Source of the DNA: CAZGTQ01 sp964528575
Lineage (GTDB): Bacteria > Planctomycetota > UBA1135 > GCA-002686595
NCBI GenBank assembly: GCA_964528575.1
Contig: CAZGTQ010000231.1
Coordinates: 1-55,737 of the forward strand
Direction of reading: 5' to 3'
Length of the DNA stretch: 55,737 nucleotides
The notes under the pieces are model-generated. The model had not been told where the DNA came from, made no database searches, and saw only the letters and a list, made by a program, of their open reading frames with translations. Made by a program: the position numbers and the translations under genes. Below, in pieces: positions 51,683-55,737 of the stretch (position 1 is its first letter; every line of letters starts with the position of its first letter).

Positions 51683-52792
51683 CTACGCGCTTCGTTTCGA
51701 TTCTTCCATCCCCTTCGAAGCGGGCGCTTTGCGCAGCGCGAGGTTCGCCTCGAAGATGCTCTTCATCAGCTCTTTCTTCGTCTCCGCCTGGTCGTCTTCG
51801 TCGTTGATGCCCTGCACCGTGCGGTAGATCGAGCTGATCCCGGTGTCGATGCTCTTGGCCGCCGCGACGCGCTTGAGCTCCTTCTCCGTGATCTCGAGCA
51901 GCTCGCTGAGCTTGCGTACGCGGCGATCGAGCATGTCGGCGCGGCGCGTGCGCTCGACGAGCTGCGTGGCGAGCTCGCTCTCGGCCCACCGCGTCATCTC
52001 GCCGTGCACGACCTGGACGACGGCTTTCTCGACGCGGACGACGTCCGCCGAGTTCGCAGGATCGTCCTCGAAGGTCTTGCGGATCTTGCGGATCAGCTCG
52101 AGACCCCACGTCTCGCCGAGCGCCTCGCTCTCGTTCGCGATCCACGCATTCGACTTCTCGATCTCGTCGATCTGAGCGTCGAGCTCCTCGCGTAGGCGGT
52201 CGAGCTCGGTCTCGACGTCGCGCCACTGCGTGATGCGGTTTCCGCCGCTCGAGCGCGACACGCCGAGGCCTGTCTCCGCGTCGGCGATGAGCGTCTCGAA
52301 GGAGGTCCCGTGCTGGTGCTGGTTGTGTGAGAGCCCGATGCTCAGCGTCAGGGCCGAGCCGTCCTCGCGCTTCAAACGCCGTGCCTGATCCTGCACCTCG
52401 GCCATCAACGCGTTGACGGCATCAGGCTTGTAGTGCGGGAAGACCGCGACCTGGTACTCGTCCGTCGCTGCGCCGAGCCCCTGGACCTCGCTCCGGAAGC
52501 ACACGGACTTGAGACATTTGAAGACTGCGCGCATGTAGCGTTTTCGCTTGGGCGCGTCTTCGGCGTCGTCGAAGCCGTCGGCCGCGATCAGCACGCAACT
52601 GATCGGATAGCCATGCCGCTGCGCGCGCTCGGTTTCGACGCGCATCAAGCGGACCATCTCCTCGAACGGCAGTGCCTTGGGCTTTTTGCCGTCGGCCTGG
52701 ATCGCGTGGGTGGCGGGCACGGGGGGGTCGTCTCGTTCGGCGCGGGGGCGCTCCACGCGGGTGGAGCGGGCGCCGAGGTGGGAGATCGGCAA
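51683..52792 (-). CDS. Degenerate GGDEF-like domain protein with coiled coil, partner of the actin-like gene
   Basis: About 369 residues. Residues 41-190 follow the GGDEF fold: EEMVRLMRVETERAQRHGYP, SVCFRSEVQGLGAATDEYQV, where RYGGDEF is replaced by LGAATDEY, TLSIGLSHNQHQHGTSFETLI and AETGLGVSRSSGGNRITQW. The nucleotide-binding Gly-Gly is lost, so cyclase activity is unlikely. From about 190 to 315 the chain is charged and heptad-like (TELDRLREELDAQIDEIEK, RRVRKLSELLEITEKELKRV), a long coiled coil. First gene of a two-gene operon with the MamK-like actin. The start is uncertain: TTG 52792, GTG 52756 or GTG 52720. Confidence 0.8.
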   Translation of the reverse strand: MPISHLGARSTRVERPRAERDDPPVPATHAIQADGKKPKALPFEEMVRLMRVETERAQRHGYPISCVLIAADGFDDAEDAPKRKRYMRAVFKCLKSVCFRSEVQGLGAATDEYQVAVFPHYKPDAVNALMAEVQDQARRLKREDGSALTLSIGLSHNQHQHGTSFETLIADAETGLGVSRSSGGNRITQWRDVETELDRLREELDAQIDEIEKSNAWIANESEALGETWGLELIRKIRKTFEDDPANSADVVRVEKAVVQVVHGEMTRWAESELATQLVERTRRADMLDRRVRKLSELLEITEKELKRVAAAKSIDTGISSIYRTVQGINDEDDQAETKKELMKSIFEANLALRKAPASKGMEESKRSA

Positions 52793-52876
52793 TGGATGTG
52801 CCCCGGGCTGAGCAAATCCGGGATGCGCAGCGACGGGAGCGAGCCCGGCGACTCCGCGCCCCTCCCCCGAGACCCC

Positions 52877-54097
52877 CTACTCGCGCACGCGGCCGGCGAC
52901 GATCACCTGGCCCTCGACGTGGTTGCGGTCCAGCTCGACCTGCCCCACGTCGCTGAAGCCCTGCTGCGGCTGGCCGTTCGGAGCACGCGGGCTGATGACG
53001 AGCGCCTGCTGGTGGGGCCCGGGCTCGCCCGCGTCCGCGATCTCGATGCGGTTGTCGACCATCCGCAACGACGGGGCGCTGCCGATCTTGACCGCGGTCC
53101 GGTCGCCGGAGCCGGTCGCGTAGCGGATCACGTTGCCGGTCATCGTCACCGGCCCGTTGGGCTGGCCCTTGCCCTCCTCCCAGACGACGACGGCGCCCGT
53201 GCCGAAGCGCTTGTTGCCGTGCCGCCCGCGCCAGGCGCTGCGCAGCGTCTCGTCGAAGCCGTGGTCGATGCGGTTCGAGAGGAGCTTGATGTCGAACGAG
53301 TTGCGGCCGGCGAACGTCAGGCTCGAGCCGCCGTCGGCGAGGCCCGTGTCCGCGATGTGGCAGTCCTGCACGACGACGGTCCCGCGCCCCATCGGCAGCG
53401 AGCCCTGGCCCGAGCCCTTCTCAGGGCAGCGGATCTGCATCGCGGTGCGCCCCACGCGCTCGATCCGCGCGCCCCGGATCGTGATGTCCCCGAGCGGGTT
53501 GTGGTGATACATCCCGTGCTCGTAGAAGACGTCGTGGATCGAGCCGCCCTCCCAGCGGAAGCGCGACAGCGACCACGACGAGATCCCCCACTTCGAGAGG
53601 TACCCGTGCCGGCCGCGCGAGGTGTTGGTCTTCCAGTCCCACATCCCGTCGATCTCGCAGTCGATGAACGTCCAGCCGACGTGTCCGCCGTCGCTCCAGT
53701 CCGGCAGGAAGTTGATCGCGCTCGTCGACGCCTCGAACTTGAAGTTCTCGAACGTCACCCAGTCGCCGCCGCCGACGGCGAGCGTGGCGGACCCGCCGTA
53801 GTTGACCTGCTCGACGAGGACCTCGCCGAGACCGCGCACCACGATCGGCGCGTTCGGCTGACCGCTCGGCTTCTGCTTGCCCCGCCCGAGGTTGCCCGAG
53901 ACGTAGTGCCCGGACTGGACGAGGAGCACGTCGCCCGGCGCGGCGAGCTCGATCGCGCGCCAGAGGGCGTCGTGGCCGGAGAGCTGGTGACCCGGGCCGG
54001 ACGCGCTCGTGGGCGTGACCGACCAGGTGCCGGCCGCGCGGCCCTCGCCGGCGAGCGCGGGGACGGCGGCGAGAGCGAGCGTGAGCAGCATCTTCAT
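52877..54097 (-). CDS. Secreted right-handed parallel beta-helix protein
   Basis: 406 residues with signal peptide MKMLLTLALAAVPALAGEGRAA. Repeated short strands of the beta-helix type follow: APGDVLLVQSGHYVSGNLGRG, APIVVRGLGEVLVEQVNY, WTFIDCEIDGMWDWKTN, GDITIRGARIERVGRTAM, GTVVVQDCHIADTGLAD and VTMTGNVIRYATG. This fold is common in polysaccharide lyases and hydrolases, but no catalytic residues are evident by eye. Start chosen at MKM because the signal peptide then begins at residue 1. Confidence 0.78.
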   Translation of the reverse strand: MKMLLTLALAAVPALAGEGRAAGTWSVTPTSASGPGHQLSGHDALWRAIELAAPGDVLLVQSGHYVSGNLGRGKQKPSGQPNAPIVVRGLGEVLVEQVNYGGSATLAVGGGDWVTFENFKFEASTSAINFLPDWSDGGHVGWTFIDCEIDGMWDWKTNTSRGRHGYLSKWGISSWSLSRFRWEGGSIHDVFYEHGMYHHNPLGDITIRGARIERVGRTAMQIRCPEKGSGQGSLPMGRGTVVVQDCHIADTGLADGGSSLTFAGRNSFDIKLLSNRIDHGFDETLRSAWRGRHGNKRFGTGAVVVWEEGKGQPNGPVTMTGNVIRYATGSGDRTAVKIGSAPSLRMVDNRIEIADAGEPGPHQQALVISPRAPNGQPQQGFSDVGQVELDRNHVEGQVIVAGRVRE

Positions 54098-54345
54098 GGG
54101 TCGGTACCTGCGGGCGAGTCTACGGGATCGCGACCGGGGCCCGTCTCCGACTAGGCTGGCGCGCCGGCTTCTTCGACGACCTCCCGCCCGCGGGCATGCC
54201 CCGACGGAGGGGAAGCGCCCCGCCTTGCCCCGCCGCATCGCCCCCAGCACGCTTCGTTCCGAGAGCCTCACGGAGAATACGAGATTCTGACGGAGAGCCG
54301 CAGCCGCCGTCCGTGGAGGGCGCGGCGCCGATCGGAGAACCACTC
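54098..54345. other. Divergent intergenic region, 248 bp
   Basis: Separates the minus-strand beta-helix gene from the plus-strand peptidase gene. I find no gene or clear hairpin. It contains a short AT-richer patch (GAGAATACGAGATTCTGACG near 54272-54291) that may hold a promoter for the peptidase; no consensus match is good enough to name. Confidence 0.4.
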
Positions 54346-55677
54346 ATGCCGCACCTGCTCGTCCCCGTGCTCGTCCCGGTGCTCGCCCCGGTGCTCGCCC
54401 TCGCCGGCTCGCTCCTGTCCGACCCGCCGCCGATCGGCCGCTCGCAGGAGCTGTTGACCGCGAAGGTGCCGACGGAACGCTTCGAGCTGCGCTACCGGCC
54501 GGGGGCGCGCGCGGGGGCCGGCGCCGACCGGATCGCCTGGCTCGTCGAACAGGAGTACGCCGCCGTGCTCGAGCGGCTCGCGATCCGCGGGAAGGTCGAC
54601 GAGTCGCTACCGTTCTGGATCTTCCTGTACGACGACGTCGAGGAGCTCACGCTCGTCTCGGGCGTCGACGGCAGCGCCGGCTTCGCCGCCGGCCGCCAGC
54701 TCCACCTGCCGTACGACAACGACCAGACGCGGATGCACGAGCTCGTGCACGTCGTCGTCGCGGCGCTCGAGCCCACGGGCGACGAGCCGCGCAACATGTT
54801 CTTCGTCGAGGGGCTCGCGAACGCGGTGCTGCGCCACGTGCACGGCGTCCCGGTCCACGCGGTCGCGGCGTACGAGCTCGAGCGCGGCTCGCTGCCGCCG
54901 CTGCGGGAGATCGCGGAGCACCCGGACTTCTACGCGTACCTGAGCGAGCACGCGGGGTTCAACGGCTATGACGTCGGCGGCAGCTTCATGCTCTTCCTGC
55001 TCGAGGAGCACGGGCCCAAGCGCGTGATGGAGTTCTACACGGGCAAGGCCCGCGCGAAGACGCTGCGCGCGAGCTGGGAGAAGCTCGACGAGGCGTGGCG
55101 CGCGATGCTCGCGGAGTATCCGCTGCGGCCCGAGCTGCGCACGCTGCTCGCGCAGCGCCGCGGGGACGGCGGCGCGTTCGGAACGTTCGCCGACGTGATC
55201 GGCGAGGAGGCCGGATGGACGTCGCTGCACGGGCAGCTCGCCGCGCGCGACGCGGTGGGCGCGTGGACGCTCGCCGCCGACGCCGCGACGGCGAAGAACC
55301 CCTCGGGCGCGGACTGGTCGATCGCGGAGGCCCCGCTCGAGCTGGGCGACTGCGTCCTGCGCGCGAAGGTGCGCACCGTCGGCTCCTGCTGGGGCGTCCA
55401 GCTCCGCTGGGGCGACCGGCTCCAGGCGATGCTCCTCGGCCAGGGCGCCTTCGTCTACCGCGACGAAGGCGGCGTCGCGTTCACCGAGCGCGTCCGGCTC
55501 GCTCCGAACGCCGAGCACGACCTCGTGCTCCGCGTCCGCGCCGGCCGCGCCGAGATCTGGCTCGACGGGACGCCGCTGCTCGAGGCCGAGGCCCCGCAAG
55601 CCGCGAGCGCGCGGCCCGGCGTCGGGCTGGTCGGCGGCGAGGCCGAGTTCCGCGACGTGCGCGTGCGGCGGCTGTGA
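54346..55677 (+). CDS. Secreted HExxH zinc peptidase with a C-terminal beta domain
   Basis: 443 residues. The signal peptide, LLVPVLVPVLAPVLALAG, is built from repeated V-P-V-L units. The zinc site is RMHELVHVVVAAL (HExxH) with the downstream Glu in FFVEGLANAVL, a gluzincin-type arrangement. GYDVGGSFMLFLLEEHG follows, as in M1/M61-like peptidases. The C-terminal 160 residues, from SIAEAPLELGDCVLRAKV to GEAEFRDVRVRRL, are a concanavalin-like beta-sandwich of the type seen in DUF1080 proteins. GGAG lies eight bases before the ATG. A stop precedes the end of the window by 60 bases. Confidence 0.8.
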   Translation: MPHLLVPVLVPVLAPVLALAGSLLSDPPPIGRSQELLTAKVPTERFELRYRPGARAGAGADRIAWLVEQEYAAVLERLAIRGKVDESLPFWIFLYDDVEELTLVSGVDGSAGFAAGRQLHLPYDNDQTRMHELVHVVVAALEPTGDEPRNMFFVEGLANAVLRHVHGVPVHAVAAYELERGSLPPLREIAEHPDFYAYLSEHAGFNGYDVGGSFMLFLLEEHGPKRVMEFYTGKARAKTLRASWEKLDEAWRAMLAEYPLRPELRTLLAQRRGDGGAFGTFADVIGEEAGWTSLHGQLAARDAVGAWTLAADAATAKNPSGADWSIAEAPLELGDCVLRAKVRTVGSCWGVQLRWGDRLQAMLLGQGAFVYRDEGGVAFTERVRLAPNAEHDLVLRVRAGRAEIWLDGTPLLEAEAPQAASARPGVGLVGGEAEFRDVRVRRL

Positions 55678-55737
55678 CGCGCGCGTATACGGAGTCGCAC
55701 ACCTTGTTGTCGTTCAGCGACAGGGAGGTGCCAGGCG
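55678..55737. other. End of window, no gene seen
   Basis: Sixty bases after the peptidase stop. No reading frame can be assigned; GGGAGG near the end might be a ribosome site for a gene starting beyond the window. Confidence 0.3.

Noticed and set aside
50480..52792. A magnetosome island
   Set aside because: Only the MamK-like gene is present; there is no mamA, B, E, I, M, O, P or Q type gene in the window, so the actin must have another use or the rest lies elsewhere.
1..55737. tRNA, rRNA, CRISPR array, prophage or insertion-sequence genes
   Set aside because: No cloverleaf, rRNA signature, repeat-spacer pattern, transposase or integrase was seen on either strand.

Overview
The window is a 55.7 kb stretch of very GC-rich bacterial chromosome, densely packed, with about 48 protein genes on both strands. 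Many neighbours share 4-base ATGA or GTGA start/stop overlaps. I see no rRNA, tRNA, CRISPR array, insertion sequence or phage gene. The gene families suggest a planctomycete-like organism: an ECF sigma factor carrying a long C-terminal extension, secreted carboxypeptidase-regulatory-like repeat proteins, fused redoxin/cytochrome c/copper monooxygenase proteins, PGPGW and Peptidase_Mx-type proteins, and secreted enzymes sharing a C-terminal beta-rich tail. This assignment is inference; no marker gene proves it.

Layout. 1-9.2 kb (mostly minus strand): a lipoprotein-like alpha/beta hydrolase cut by the window edge, an HTH regulator with a four-helix membrane partner, an ATP-grasp ligase, a zinc metallopeptidase, a sigma-factor/repeat fusion and a NUDIX/metallo-beta-lactamase fusion. 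Two unusual non-coding stretches lie here: a likely decayed partial copy of the ATP-grasp gene, and a ~185-bp inverted-repeat element. 9.2-16.1 kb: a secreted GNAT-like lipoprotein, YceH, threonine synthase, a methyltransferase, an M28 peptidase, a stand-alone aminotransferase-C-terminal-like protein and homoserine kinase; the threonine genes are scattered, not in one operon. 16.1-29.3 kb: a degenerate PTS enzyme I, a coiled-coil lipoprotein coupled to a thermonuclease-like protein, a secreted terpenoid-cyclase-fold protein, an SGNH hydrolase, a TPR-AAA+ ATPase coupled to a TPR membrane protein, an acyl-CoA ligase and a secreted PHP-domain protein. 29.4-34.8 kb: signalling, with a response regulator/histidine kinase pair, a rhodanese and a coupled HDOD + HD-GYP pair. 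34.8-42.4 kb: a redoxin-cytochrome-monooxygenase protein, a catalytically dead M16-like protein, BtpA, and a three-gene chain of small membrane protein, RecQ and a second membrane protein.

42.4-45 kb holds three consecutive small heat-shock proteins preceded by a good sigma-54-type promoter match, then a PGPGW membrane protein and a single-domain receiver. 44.9-48.2 kb (minus) is a small lipid cluster: a fatty-acyl-AMP ligase, an acyl carrier protein, a DUF374-type acyltransferase and a thiamine-binding-type protein. 48.4-50.4 kb encodes a large membrane-anchored repeat protein, ending at a strong bidirectional hairpin. 50.5-52.8 kb (minus) holds the most striking pair: a MamK-type bacterial actin and, just upstream, a protein with a degenerate GGDEF-like domain followed by coiled coil. 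The window ends with a secreted parallel-beta-helix protein and a secreted HExxH peptidase.

The best candidate for an undescribed system is this MamK-like actin/degenerate-GGDEF coiled-coil operon, with no other magnetosome gene visible. Next are the apparently membrane-tethered sigma factor and the FAAL-ACP-acyltransferase cluster.
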